61,964 nucleotides of DNA, from contig NZ_LRRB01000241.1 of NCBI RefSeq assembly GCF_001646865.1, forward strand, positions 1 through 61,964, in the 5' to 3' direction. Both the position numbers and the translations under genes were made by a program. Within the stretch, counting starts at the first letter, position 1. The number at the start of each line of letters is the position of its first letter. The notes beneath the pieces were generated by a model. That model made no database searches. It was not told the DNA's origin and was given only the letters and a program-made list of their open reading frames with translations. Origin of the DNA: Aldersonia kunmingensis. GTDB lineage: Bacteria > Actinomycetota > Actinomycetes > Mycobacteriales > Mycobacteriaceae. Shown here piece by piece: positions 1 through 8,453 of this stretch.

Positions 1-973
1 GCGGCGGCCACACGCCCTCCGCGGGAGCATCGGACCACGCTGGCTCATGCCTCGCGTCCGACCACGCAACGTCGGCTCGCGACTGTCCCCACCCGGCTTC
101 ATGCGGCGCCGGAGCTTCAGACCACGCCTGCTCGGGAAATGGCTCGGGCTCCACAGTCGGCTCGGGTTCGACCACCGGCGCGGGGCTCGCCGCGACAACC
201 TGTGTCGCTCCGTCCGACCTCGTCAGTACCGCGCGCGCAGCCTGAGCGAATGCGGTTGCGGTCCCGTATCTTTCGTTCGGATGTGCGGCGGTGCCCCGCG
301 CGATCACCTCGTCGAATCCGCCTAGGTCCCCGGGGTCGCCCGAAGTGAGCTGCGTGCCGGATAGGCATTCGCGCAGCAGGCATGCCAGTGCGTACACGTC
401 CCCGCTCGGGCTGGGCGGGAAGCCGTTCGCCCGCTCGGGAGGTGGGTAGTTCGGTGTGCCGGATACCGCGCCGGAGCCGTCGGGCAGCAACCCGAAATCG
501 CCGAGCTGCCAGAAGCCGCTGCGCGTCAGCAGCAGGTTTTCCGGCTTCACGTCGCCATGAACGAGACCACTGGCGTGCGCGGCGTGGAGCACGGTCGCGA
601 TCTGTTCGACCGCAGATACCGCATGCTCCGCCGTCAGCGGACCCTGGGTCGTGAGCAGGCGGCGCAGGTCGTGCCCGTCGACGAGTTCCATCTCGACGTA
701 CAACTGGCCGCCGATCTCACCCCAGTCCCGAATCGGCACCGCGTGCGGTTCGGGCAGCCGCGCGGCCAGCGCATTTGCCCGGCGGAACTGCTCCCCGTAC
801 GCGGCATCGGCGCAGAGTTCCCTCGCCATCAGCTTCACCGCGACGAGTTCGCGTGTGACAGCATTGCCCGCCGAGTGAACTTCGCCGAGGCGCCCGGAGC
901 CGAGCAGTTCCTGCAGGTGGTAGTTGCCGACCTGGGATCCTGCGGGTGGCGTTGGGGACTGCTCGTCGTTCAT
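1..973 (-). CDS. Serine/threonine protein kinase (3' end outside window)
   Basis: Hanks-type protein kinase, expected to phosphorylate Ser/Thr of partner proteins. The start ATG at 973 has a GAGGAG ribosome site six bases upstream. The frame stays open for 324 codons to the window edge, so the C-terminus is missing. Visible motifs are a glycine loop (GSGRLG, about residues 25-30), the ATP lysine in VAVK (K47), the catalytic loop HGDVKPEN (139-146), DFG (159-161) and the activation-segment end GTPNYPPPE (172-180). The catalytic loop has Gly where HRD kinases have Arg, yet the catalytic Asp, Lys and Asn are kept. After about residue 225 the chain turns into a Pro/Glu/Trp-rich tail with recurring AWSEAP/AWSDAP units, typical of a juxtamembrane linker; a membrane segment, if any, lies outside. 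It follows the flavoprotein gene by 62 bases and is probably the last gene of the importer/redox operon. Confidence 0.88.
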   Translation of the reverse strand, partial: MNDEQSPTPPAGSQVGNYHLQELLGSGRLGEVHSAGNAVTRELVAVKLMARELCADAAYGEQFRRANALAARLPEPHAVPIRDWGEIGGQLYVEMELVDGHDLRRLLTTQGPLTAEHAVSAVEQIATVLHAAHASGLVHGDVKPENLLLTRSGFWQLGDFGLLPDGSGAVSGTPNYPPPERANGFPPSPSGDVYALACLLRECLSGTQLTSGDPGDLGGFDEVIARGTAAHPNERYGTATAFAQAARAVLTRSDGATQVVAASPAPVVEPEPTVEPEPFPEQAWSEAPAPHEAGWGQSRADVAWSDARHEPAWSDAPAEGVWPP

Positions 974-1035
974 CGGTCTCCTCGCGACCTGGTTGTGCGG
1001 AACCAGGGTAGACGAGCAGGGCCACGGGACCCGGT

Positions 1036-3708
1036 TCAGGCGATGGCACGCCTCGCGTACGCGCGCACGTCGGCATCGGCGTCGCTACCCGCCGATTCCA
1101 GCGCGGCCCGCACGTCCGGGTCGTCGCGCCATTGCGCGAGGGTGAGCACTACCGCCTTTCGAACGTCGAGATGCGGGTCGCCGAGCGCGTTCGTCAGTGG
1201 ATCCGTCGCCACATCCACGGCCGATCCGGCGAGTCCGCGGGCAGCGCCCTGGCGCACCTGCCAGGCCGTATCGCGCAGCGCTCCGGTCAAGACCGTGACA
1301 TCGTCGCCACCTGCACCGAGGCCGGCGAAGGCGGCGAGTGCGGCGGCGCGAACGAGCGGGTCACGGTCCCGGGCGAGGCCGCGCACCGTGTCGAGACCGC
1401 CGCGACCGATGGTTGCGAGGCCCTGCGCCACGGCAATGCGCACCTCCCGGTTCTCATCGTCCGCGATCGCGGCCAGCGACTCCGAGTCATCGATGGAGAC
1501 GAGTGCCCGTGCCGCCTCGATGCGAACGCGGTGATCGGGATCGACGGCGGCCTTGGCGAACAATCCCGGTGTCCCGGCGTGCCGGGCACGCAGCACATCG
1601 ATCACCGCTGCCCGGACGACAGGATCTTCGGAGTCGATATGGCCGGCCAGTTCGTCGACCCCCGGGAGCACCTCGACAAGTTCGCGCAGCGCCTCTGCCG
1701 CAGTACGGCGCACGCGAGTGTCCGAATCCCCCAGCGCTGCCACCAGCGGCGTCAGCCAACCATCCGGCGTGCCCTCGGTCAGCACCGACAGGGCGTTGGC
1801 TCGCACGCCGGGGTCGGTGTCGTCGAGGTAGTGACACAGCTCGTCCAGCGTGGGCGCATCGAGCGCCAGCAGCGCGACGATGCGCGGCGACGGCGGCGTC
1901 GCGGGCGTGGCCGGCTGCAAGCGGGACGGCGCCTCGGGCGGGCGCCCGGTGTGTACATGGGGGGCGGCGACCGGCAGCGGCTCCGTCTCCCCCGACGGGA
2001 GGTCGTCGAGACCGGGCACCGGAACGAAATACGGTGCGACCGGCCGCTTCAGGAACTCCATCTCACCGTCCGCGCCCAACCGCAGATTAAGGTGGTACCG
2101 CCACTCGACGTCGTCGCGCTCCGGCAGATCGGCCCGCTCGTGGTACAGCCCCCAGCGAGATTCGGTGCGGGTCAACGAGGATCGGGACGCCATCTCCGCG
2201 CAGTCGCGAATGAAGCTCACCTCGGCGCAGCGCATCAGCTCGTGCGGGGTGGCCGCACCCATCCCGGCGATCTCGTCGCGCATCCGTTCGAACGTCTCCA
2301 CCGCGATGGACAACTTGTTCGACGTCTTCGGCGGCGCGACATAGTCGTTCACGAAGCGGCGCAGCTTGTACTCAACCTGCGGCTGCGGCGGACCGTCCGG
2401 GTTGTGCAGCGGCCGGTAGATCAATTCGTGTGCGGCCGCGAGTTGGTCGGCGGGCAACTCGCTGGGCGCCTCGAGATCGGTGAGCGTCGATGCCGCGTGC
2501 TCACCGGCAAGGTCGCCGTACACGAATGCGCCGATCATGTAGTTGTGCGGGACGCAGGCGAGGTCGCCAGCAGCGTATAGTCCCGGAACGGTGGTGCGGG
2601 CATGCTCGTCGACCCACACGCCCGACGCGGAATGCCCACTGCACAAACCGATTTCGGAGATGTGCATCTCGATGTCGTGCGTGCGGTAGTCGTGGCCGCG
2701 GTTCTGATGGAAGGTGCCGCGGGTGGGTCGCTCGGTCGTGTGCAGGATGCCCTCGAGCGTGTCGATCGTCTCCGTGGGCAGGTGCGAGACCTTCAGATAG
2801 ATCGGCCCGCGTGCCGATTCGATCTCCTCCTTGACCTCGGCCATCATCTGGCCGGACCAGTAATCGGAGTCGACGAACCGCTCGCCGAGCGCGTTCACCT
2901 GATACCCGCCAAACGGATTCGCGACGTAGGCGCAGGCCGGGCCGTTGTAATCCTTGATGAGCGGGTTGATCTGGAAGCATTCGATCCCGCTCAGTTCCGC
3001 GCCGGCGTGGTAGGCCATCGAGTAACCGTCGCCGGCGTTCGTCGGATTCTCGTACGTACCGTAGAGGTATCCCGACGCGGGCAACCCGAGCCGACCGCAC
3101 GGGCCGGTCGCGAGGATGACTGCCTTCGCGCCGACCGCGACGAATTCGCCTGTGCGCGTGTTCAATGCGGCGGCGCCGACCGCGCGACCGTCCTCTACGA
3201 GCACGCGGACCGGCATGAGCCGGTTCTCGATCTGAATGCGCTCGCGCATCTTCCGTTGCCGCAGAACGCGATACAACGCCTTCTTGACGTCCTTGCCCTC
3301 GGGCATCGGCAGCACGTACGACCCCGACCGGTGAACCCGGCGCACGGCGTACTCGCCGTATTCGTCCTTCTCGAACTTGACGCCGTAGCTCTCGAGCCGC
3401 TGCACCATCGCGAAACCACGCGTCGCCGTCTGATAGATGGTGCGCTGGTTGACGATTCCATCGTTGGCGCGGGTGATCTCGGCGACGTAGTCCTCCGGCT
3501 CCGCCTTGCCCGGGATGACCGCGTTGTTGACGCCGTCCATGCCCATCGCGAGCGCGCCCGAGTGCCGCACGTGAGCCTTCTCCAGCAGCAACACGTTCGC
3601 GCCGTTCTCGGCTGCGGTCAGCGCCGCCATCGTGCCCGCGGTGCCGCCGCCGATCACGAGGACATCGCAATCGAGCCGCACCGTGTCGGCGAGGTCGGGG
3701 ATCTCCAT
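1036..3708 (-). CDS. AprA-like FAD flavoprotein fused to HEAT repeats
   Basis: 890 residues. Residues 1 to about 600 belong to the fumarate reductase/succinate dehydrogenase/adenylylsulfate reductase flavoprotein family. The FAD dinucleotide fold is GGGTAGTMAALTAAENGA near residue 20, with HSGALAMGMDGVN near 50 and the second FAD contact VPGLYAAGDLA near 390. The overall layout looks closest to AprA, the APS reductase alpha subunit. A Pro-rich linker (about 600-640) leads to some 250 residues of HEAT-like repeats with recurring D..VR..A..AL patterns, which normally bind proteins. The family hands electrons to or from an iron-sulfur partner; the ferredoxin three genes upstream is the obvious candidate. 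The start lies 2 bases after the ABC ATPase stop, so the genes are co-transcribed and perhaps coupled. The substrate is unknown; a sulfur or organic-acid compound brought in by the adjacent ABC importer is a reasonable guess only. Confidence 0.88.
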   Translation of the reverse strand: MEIPDLADTVRLDCDVLVIGGGTAGTMAALTAAENGANVLLLEKAHVRHSGALAMGMDGVNNAVIPGKAEPEDYVAEITRANDGIVNQRTIYQTATRGFAMVQRLESYGVKFEKDEYGEYAVRRVHRSGSYVLPMPEGKDVKKALYRVLRQRKMRERIQIENRLMPVRVLVEDGRAVGAAALNTRTGEFVAVGAKAVILATGPCGRLGLPASGYLYGTYENPTNAGDGYSMAYHAGAELSGIECFQINPLIKDYNGPACAYVANPFGGYQVNALGERFVDSDYWSGQMMAEVKEEIESARGPIYLKVSHLPTETIDTLEGILHTTERPTRGTFHQNRGHDYRTHDIEMHISEIGLCSGHSASGVWVDEHARTTVPGLYAAGDLACVPHNYMIGAFVYGDLAGEHAASTLTDLEAPSELPADQLAAAHELIYRPLHNPDGPPQPQVEYKLRRFVNDYVAPPKTSNKLSIAVETFERMRDEIAGMGAATPHELMRCAEVSFIRDCAEMASRSSLTRTESRWGLYHERADLPERDDVEWRYHLNLRLGADGEMEFLKRPVAPYFVPVPGLDDLPSGETEPLPVAAPHVHTGRPPEAPSRLQPATPATPPSPRIVALLALDAPTLDELCHYLDDTDPGVRANALSVLTEGTPDGWLTPLVAALGDSDTRVRRTAAEALRELVEVLPGVDELAGHIDSEDPVVRAAVIDVLRARHAGTPGLFAKAAVDPDHRVRIEAARALVSIDDSESLAAIADDENREVRIAVAQGLATIGRGGLDTVRGLARDRDPLVRAAALAAFAGLGAGGDDVTVLTGALRDTAWQVRQGAARGLAGSAVDVATDPLTNALGDPHLDVRKAVVLTLAQWRDDPDVRAALESAGSDADADVRAYARRAIA

Positions 3709-3710
3709 CT

Positions 3711-4451
3711 CTAATGCTCCAATGCGGTAAGGATCTCGGCGCGCGTGGCGCGGCGCTCAACGGCGGTGCGAGGCTCGGGCACGTCCACGAGCGCGCGGAG
3801 CGGCTGTCCGGCGCGGCCGAGGACGGCGACACGGTCGCCGAGCAGCAGTGCCTCGTCGACGTCGTGCGTCACGAAGACGACGGTCGTCGGGTGGGCATCC
3901 CAGGTATCGATGAGCAGGCGCTGCATGGTGGCGCGGGTTTGCGTGTCGAGCGCGCCGAACGGCTCGTCCATCATCGCCGCGCGCGGTGCGCCGGCGAGCC
4001 CGCGCGCCAACTGAACGCGTTGCCGCATACCGCCGGACAGGCTCTTGGGCAGGTAGTCACCGAACCCGGTGAGGCCCACCTCGTCGATCCAGCGCTCGGC
4101 CGCGGCGCGGCGGTCCGCGCGCGGCACGCCACGCAGCTTCAGCGCGAGGTCGATATTCGATCGGACGGTGCGCCACGGCAGTAGGGCGTTGTCCTGGAAC
4201 ACCACTGCGCGGTCGCGCGAGGTGGTGGTGACGACATCGCCGTCGGCCAGCACGCGTCCGGCGTCCGGAGCGAGCAGTCCGGCTAGTGCGCGAAGCACGG
4301 TCGACTTGCCGCAGCCAGAAGGCCCGGTCAGCACCAGGATTTCGCCAGGACGAACATCGATCGTCAAGTCTCGAATGACCGGAGTCCCGGTGTAGGACAA
4401 CGTGACCCGGTCGAGTTGCAGGTCCATGCCGGTGGCGGTGGCAGTGGTCAT
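3711..4451 (-). CDS. ABC importer ATPase, nitrate/sulfonate/taurine type
   Basis: 246 residues. It supplies ATP-driven power for the importer made with the permease and lipoprotein next to it. Walker A is GPSGCGKST, the signature LSGGMRQR, Walker B AAMMDEPFGALD and the H-loop VFVTHDVDEA, all intact, so the subunit should be active. The pattern fits the SsuB/TauB/NrtD group. The ATG at 4451 overlaps the permease stop as ATGA, which argues for translational coupling and against the longer upstream reading. The transported compound cannot be told from the ATPase. Confidence 0.93.
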   Translation of the reverse strand: MTTATATGMDLQLDRVTLSYTGTPVIRDLTIDVRPGEILVLTGPSGCGKSTVLRALAGLLAPDAGRVLADGDVVTTTSRDRAVVFQDNALLPWRTVRSNIDLALKLRGVPRADRRAAAERWIDEVGLTGFGDYLPKSLSGGMRQRVQLARGLAGAPRAAMMDEPFGALDTQTRATMQRLLIDTWDAHPTTVVFVTHDVDEALLLGDRVAVLGRAGQPLRALVDVPEPRTAVERRATRAEILTALEH

Positions 4452-5305
4452 CGGGCGCTCTCCTGGACTCGCGGAAGCCATCGGGTCACGCGGCGGCCGA
4501 CGACTTCGACCGCGGTGGAGGTGAGGAAGCCGAGGATGCCGATGGTGATGATGCCGACGAACACGCCCGGGTAGTCGACGATCGTGTACGCCTGCCAGGT
4601 GCGGTAGCCCACGCCGAGCCGGCCCGAGATCATCTCCGCGGAGATGACGCAGATCCACGCGACGCCCATGCCGACCGAGAGCCCACCGAATACGCCGGGC
4701 AGGCTGCCGGGCAGCACTACCCGGAACAGCACATCCCAGCGATTGCCGCCGAGTGTGCGCACCGAGTCTTCCCACAGCGTCGGGAGTGCGTGCACCGCAT
4801 GGCGAGTGCTCACGAGGATCGGGAAGAACGCGGCGAGAAAAGTGATGAACACAATCCCCGCCTCATCGGTCGGGAAGAGAAGGATCGCTACCGGCACGAC
4901 GGCGATAGCCGGGATCGGGCGGGCCAGCTCGGCGAGCGGGCCGAAGGTGTCGGCGAACAGGTTGGACCGAGCCAACCCGATGCCCGCCGCGATTCCGATG
5001 AACGCGGCGAGCCCGAAACCGGTGAGGATGCGGATCAGCGACTGGCCGAGATCCATCCAGTACAGATCGGTGCCGAGCTGGTCACCGAACGCGCTGAGCA
5101 CGTCGGTGACCGTGGGCAGCGTGTCGAAGCGAAGCCAGAGCCGAACGTCATTGGCGGTCAACACCTGCCAGAGCGCGATCGCTGCCGCGACCGACGCGAG
5201 CCGGATTACCCGAGAGCGCCACACCGACCGGCCCGGCTTGCGCCGGATCGGCTCGGCGGGAGCGGTGACGACCGCGCCGTCCGCCCCGGTAAGGGTGGCG
5301 GTCAC
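4448..5305 (-). CDS. ABC importer permease, SsuC/TauC type
   Basis: 285 residues. Membrane channel of the importer, with a short charged N-terminal tail and about six transmembrane segments starting near residue 33. The cytoplasmic EAA-type loop is around EDSVRTLGGNRWDVLFRVVLPGSLPGVFGGL, split here as EDSVRTLGG and RVVLPGSLPG, where the ATPase docks. Length and layout match SsuC/TauC family permeases. The start ATG overlaps the binding-protein stop (ATGA) and the stop overlaps the ATPase start, so these three genes form one translationally linked block. Confidence 0.93.
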   Translation of the reverse strand: MTATLTGADGAVVTAPAEPIRRKPGRSVWRSRVIRLASVAAAIALWQVLTANDVRLWLRFDTLPTVTDVLSAFGDQLGTDLYWMDLGQSLIRILTGFGLAAFIGIAAGIGLARSNLFADTFGPLAELARPIPAIAVVPVAILLFPTDEAGIVFITFLAAFFPILVSTRHAVHALPTLWEDSVRTLGGNRWDVLFRVVLPGSLPGVFGGLSVGMGVAWICVISAEMISGRLGVGYRTWQAYTIVDYPGVFVGIITIGILGFLTSTAVEVVGRRVTRWLPRVQESAR

Positions 5306-6687
5306 GGCCGGACCTCGGCGACGGCCTGGTCGTATCCGACGATCACGCTGCCCGGGTGCTGGGCGATGTAGCGCTGCGCCGACGCATTCGTTCCGAATGC
5401 CGCGTACTGGTCACCGTTGCGCACCCACACCGCCTTGTCGGCGAACCAGCGGGTGCCGAGCTCGGTGCCGATGACGTACGCCTCGCGCACGGTTTTGCCC
5501 TCGGCGCGTGCGGTCTTCACCGCGCGCAGCAGCGCGGTCGGATCCTCGACCTGCTGGGTCTGCTCGGAGTCGGAGAACCACACCTCGTTGCCGGTTCCAG
5601 GGGTCGGGTTCGTGGTCGACGCCAGAGTCGCGTCATAGTCCTCGCCACGCTCGGCGAACACCTTCCGGATCGCCTCGTCGTTGACGAACTCGTCGATGTT
5701 CAGTTCGGCGAAGTCACCGATCGACTTCAGGTACTGCACATCGCCCTTGAAAGCCTCGATCAGGCTGGGCTTGAGGGTGGTGTCGAAGGACGTGCCGCCC
5801 GGACCGTTGTAGAGGTACACCACCTCTTGCGGCAGGCCCGAGCCATCCGCGACGAGCTTCGCGGCCTCGAGCGGGTGCTCGTGAATGAAGTCGGTTGCAT
5901 CCGCCTGCGCCTGCAGGAACGCGTCGAGCACCTCGGGGTGCTGCTTGGTGTAGTCCTTGCGCGCAACGACGCCGTGGAAAGTCGGCACGTTCAGCTCCGC
6001 ACCGTCGTAGAGCAGCTTCGCCTTGTCCTGGAACACGAGCAGACCCGGCCACGCGACGAACTGCGAAAGGCCGGCGACCTGGCCCGATTCGAGAGCGGAG
6101 GCACCGACCTGCGGCTGCTGGTTGAGCACGTCCACGCCGTGCACCGGGTCGATCCCGGCGCGGGTCAGACCCTGCACGAGGGTGCCGTGCCCAGCCGATC
6201 CGACACTTGCGGAGACCTTCTGGCCGGCCAGGTCGTTCAACGATTGGGCGGTCGAATTCGGTGCCACCACAACCATATTGAGCGCGCCCTTCGGGTTGTA
6301 CCCGGTGACGGAGACAAACTCGGTCTTCGAGCGCTCGTTGGCCTGCGTGCGCGAGCCATTGATCAGTAGCGGATAGTCACCCATCGAGCCGATATCGATT
6401 TTCTCCGCGACCATCTGCGCGGTGATCGGTGCGCCGGTGTCGTAGTCCTGCCATTCCACCTGGTACTTCGCGCCGCCGTCATCGGTGATCTGCTGCAGCC
6501 GCTGCTCCAGGTAACCCAGTGCCTTCAGCAGCGTGCCCGCGGTGACGGTGTTGATCGTCTTGGACTGGTAGCCGATTACCACCTTGACGGAGTCACCGGA
6601 TCCGGTGGCCTGATCGATCGAGCAGCCGGCGAGCGCAACAGAAGCGGCAACCGTCGCCGCAAGAGCAAGTGGCACAGAGCGTTTCAT
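5302..6687 (-). CDS. ABC importer substrate-binding lipoprotein with extra C-terminal domain
   Basis: 461 residues. Captures the substrate outside the membrane for the SsuC/TauC-like permease. The start ATG at 6687 carries a GAGGAAG ribosome site and gives a proper lipoprotein signal: two early basic residues, a hydrophobic stretch and lipobox LAGC with the lipidated Cys near residue 21. A longer reading overlaps the ferredoxin gene and lacks a signal, so it was rejected. The central 310 residues follow the SsuA/NrtA fold. The last 110 or so are extra. Their end (VWVRNGDQYAAFG, then SAQRYIAQHPGSVIVGYDQ) resembles NosL-type domains but contains no Met or Cys that could bind copper. It sits 14 bases after the ferredoxin gene. 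Confidence 0.9.
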   Translation of the reverse strand: MKRSVPLALAATVAASVALAGCSIDQATGSGDSVKVVIGYQSKTINTVTAGTLLKALGYLEQRLQQITDDGGAKYQVEWQDYDTGAPITAQMVAEKIDIGSMGDYPLLINGSRTQANERSKTEFVSVTGYNPKGALNMVVVAPNSTAQSLNDLAGQKVSASVGSAGHGTLVQGLTRAGIDPVHGVDVLNQQPQVGASALESGQVAGLSQFVAWPGLLVFQDKAKLLYDGAELNVPTFHGVVARKDYTKQHPEVLDAFLQAQADATDFIHEHPLEAAKLVADGSGLPQEVVYLYNGPGGTSFDTTLKPSLIEAFKGDVQYLKSIGDFAELNIDEFVNDEAIRKVFAERGEDYDATLASTTNPTPGTGNEVWFSDSEQTQQVEDPTALLRAVKTARAEGKTVREAYVIGTELGTRWFADKAVWVRNGDQYAAFGTNASAQRYIAQHPGSVIVGYDQAVAEVRP

Positions 6688-6701
6688 GGCTTCCTCGCTG
6701 A

Positions 6702-6929
6702 CTATCGGATGAGAAATGGCATGTTGACGATGACCGCACCGGTGGGGCATCGCGCGGCGCAGGGGCCGCAGTACCAGCATTCGTCGACGTGCATGAATGC
6801 CTTGCCGTTGTCCGGGTTGATCGCGAGCGAATCGAGCGGGCAGATCTCGACGCACAGCGTGCAGCCCTCGATGCACAGCGATTCGTCGATCGTCACGGGG
6901 ACGTCGGCGCGCTGGTTGACCAGTGCCAT
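6702..6929 (-). CDS. Small ferredoxin with two [4Fe-4S] motifs, AprB-like
   Basis: 75 residues. Electron carrier with two cysteine motifs: CIEGCTLCVEICP (about residues 19-31), with one extra residue between the first two Cys, and CWYCGPCAARCP (about 55-66). Two [4Fe-4S] clusters are expected. The pattern and the AprA-like flavoprotein in the same operon suggest an AprB-like partner, although true AprB subunits are about twice as long. The ATG at 6929 shares its A with the TGA stop of the GntR gene (TGATG), indicating coupled translation; the in-frame start five codons earlier was not chosen for this reason. Confidence 0.92.
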   Translation of the reverse strand: MALVNQRADVPVTIDESLCIEGCTLCVEICPLDSLAINPDNGKAFMHVDECWYCGPCAARCPTGAVIVNMPFLIR

Positions 6930-7708
6930 CAGGTGAGCTCCCAACTCGTTGTGTCTCGGATCAGGCTGCCGCGCATGGTGACTCGATCACCGCGCATGCG
7001 GATGTACTCGAGGTCCACGGGCCGGTTGTCGTCGAGGCGGGTGAGTCGCTCGAGCAGCATCAGCGGTGCACCCTCCGGTACCTGCAGGGTTGCCGCCGAA
7101 TGCGCGTCCGCCGTGATCGCCTCGAGCGCAAGGTCGGCCGAGCCGAGTGGTCCACCGGCGATCTCCTCGATGAGCGCGAAGATGTCGTTGTGCTCGAGGT
7201 CGCGGGTGATGATCTCCGCGCCGACCTCCGGGTCGAGGTAGGTCAGGTCGAGGCTCAGCGGAAGATCGCCGAGGTAGCGCAGCCGTTCGATGTAGATGGC
7301 CTGCGAACCGGGAGCGAGCTGCAGCCGCCGAGTGACGGCCGGTGGCGGCGTCACCGCGGCGGCGATGCGGACCTCGTTGCGAACCTCGCCGTAACCCTTG
7401 AGCGTTTCCTTCAGCCCGAGAAGCGAATCGAGGCCGTGGTCTACCTTGCGCTGGGCGACATGCGTGCCGACCTTCGGCGCGCGGTCGATAAGCCCCTCAT
7501 CCTTGAGCAGGGCCAGCGCATCGCGAACGGTATTGCGCGACACCGTGAACTCGGCGGCGAGGTCCTGCTCGCCCGGCAGGGTGCTGTCGAATGCGCCGGC
7601 ATGGATCTGGTGCCGCAGCACGTCCGCCACCTGACGCGCACTGTCGGCGCGGTGTCGTCGCACGCCTTCGGCATGGTGACGCCGAATGGGCGTTGGCTCA
7701 CTCGTCAC
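6929..7708 (-). CDS. GntR/HutC-family transcriptional regulator
   Basis: 259 residues from a GTG at 7708, which has an AGGGGAG ribosome site; an in-frame ATG at 7747 would add 13 residues and cannot be excluded. The N-terminal winged helix-turn-helix is recognised by ARQVADVLRHQIHAG, LPGEQDLAAEFTVSRNTVRDAL and LLKDEGLI (about residues 25-80). The rest is a UTRA ligand-binding domain (QAIYIERLRYLGDLPLSLDL, then DIFALIEE). It is the first gene of the minus-strand operon with the ferredoxin, importer and flavoprotein, so it most likely controls that operon in response to the transported compound or a product of it. Confidence 0.92.
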   Translation of the reverse strand: MTSEPTPIRRHHAEGVRRHRADSARQVADVLRHQIHAGAFDSTLPGEQDLAAEFTVSRNTVRDALALLKDEGLIDRAPKVGTHVAQRKVDHGLDSLLGLKETLKGYGEVRNEVRIAAAVTPPPAVTRRLQLAPGSQAIYIERLRYLGDLPLSLDLTYLDPEVGAEIITRDLEHNDIFALIEEIAGGPLGSADLALEAITADAHSAATLQVPEGAPLMLLERLTRLDDNRPVDLEYIRMRGDRVTMRGSLIRDTTSWELT

Positions 7709-7942
7709 CGTCTCCCCTTTTCCACCACTGACCAGGACGGATAGCACGCTAACGGCGATTGCGCATTACCTAGCTGGACCGACGACCTCCAGGTCGAAGA
7801 AGGTCGTAATTGCGCCGGGGCGTGCCACCGCGGACCTGCGGAAAGGTACCGGATTCGCGCTATTGCGCCACCCGGGTCACGGTTGGGCGGATTCGAATCA
7901 CGTTGATCGAAATGTGCGGCTAGGTGCTGCGAGGATTGCGCG

Positions 7943-8449
7943 GTGGTGATACTGCGTGCTGCCGTCCCGGACGACGCGATGGCCGTTGCCGAGATGCACG
8001 TGCGGTCCTGGCAGGAGGGCTATCGCGGTCTGATGCCGTCCGAGTTCCTCGATGCCCTCGATCCGGCGAGCTGGGCCAGTCGGTACACGTTTGGTCCACC
8101 CGGACGACCGGCCACCACGGTTGCCATTGACGGGGCAGGGACGGTTCTCGGGTTGGCCACCATCGGCCCGAGTTCGGACACCTCGGACGCGTCAAACGTC
8201 GGTCAGCTGTACGCGCTTTACGTCGATCCCGCCGCCTGGGGGCAGGGCGTCGGGCGGCTGCTGCTAAGCGATGCGCGAGAAAGATTGTCCGCCATTGGTT
8301 TCACCGAGGCACAGCTGTGGGTGATGGACGGCAACGAGCGCGCCCAGCGGTTCTACCGCGCCGACGGCTGGCTGCCCGACGGGCGCCGCCAGGAAGAGGA
8401 GGTGCGTGGCATCCGGGTCACCGAGCTCTGTTACCGCACCACCCTCTGA
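7943..8449 (+). CDS. GNAT-family N-acetyltransferase
   Basis: 168 residues. Acetyl-CoA-dependent N-acetyltransferase fold. The acetyl-CoA loop is QLYALYVDPAAWGQGVGRLLL (core WGQGVGRLL near residue 97), followed by LWVMDGNERAQRFYRADGW, the usual end of the fold. A GTG start at 7943 is preceded by GAGGA at the right distance; a second GTG follows directly. It is divergent from the GntR operon across 234 bases. Acceptor substrate unknown. Confidence 0.88.
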   Translation: MVILRAAVPDDAMAVAEMHVRSWQEGYRGLMPSEFLDALDPASWASRYTFGPPGRPATTVAIDGAGTVLGLATIGPSSDTSDASNVGQLYALYVDPAAWGQGVGRLLLSDARERLSAIGFTEAQLWVMDGNERAQRFYRADGWLPDGRRQEEEVRGIRVTELCYRTTL

Positions 8450-8453
8450 ATGC

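Noticed and set aside
1132-2580. Long plus-strand reading frame (482 codons) opposite the flavoprotein gene
   Set aside because: Arg-rich, no recognisable domain, and lies wholly antisense to a gene with clear motifs; a codon-bias shadow in high-GC DNA.
2501-3832. Minus-strand 443-codon frame overlapping the flavoprotein gene in another phase
   Set aside because: Its translation is low-complexity Arg/Pro/Ala and is a shifted copy of the flavoprotein coding region.
6688-6876. Longer start for the binding lipoprotein
   Set aside because: The extra residues are read from inside the ferredoxin gene and hide a clear lipoprotein signal beginning at 6687.
7783-7796. CGACCT-CC-AGGTCG palindrome in the gap between the GntR and acetyltransferase genes, possible GntR operator
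   Set aside because: Six-base arms are expected by chance in a gap of this size and the sequence does not resemble known HutC-type sites; too weak to annotate.
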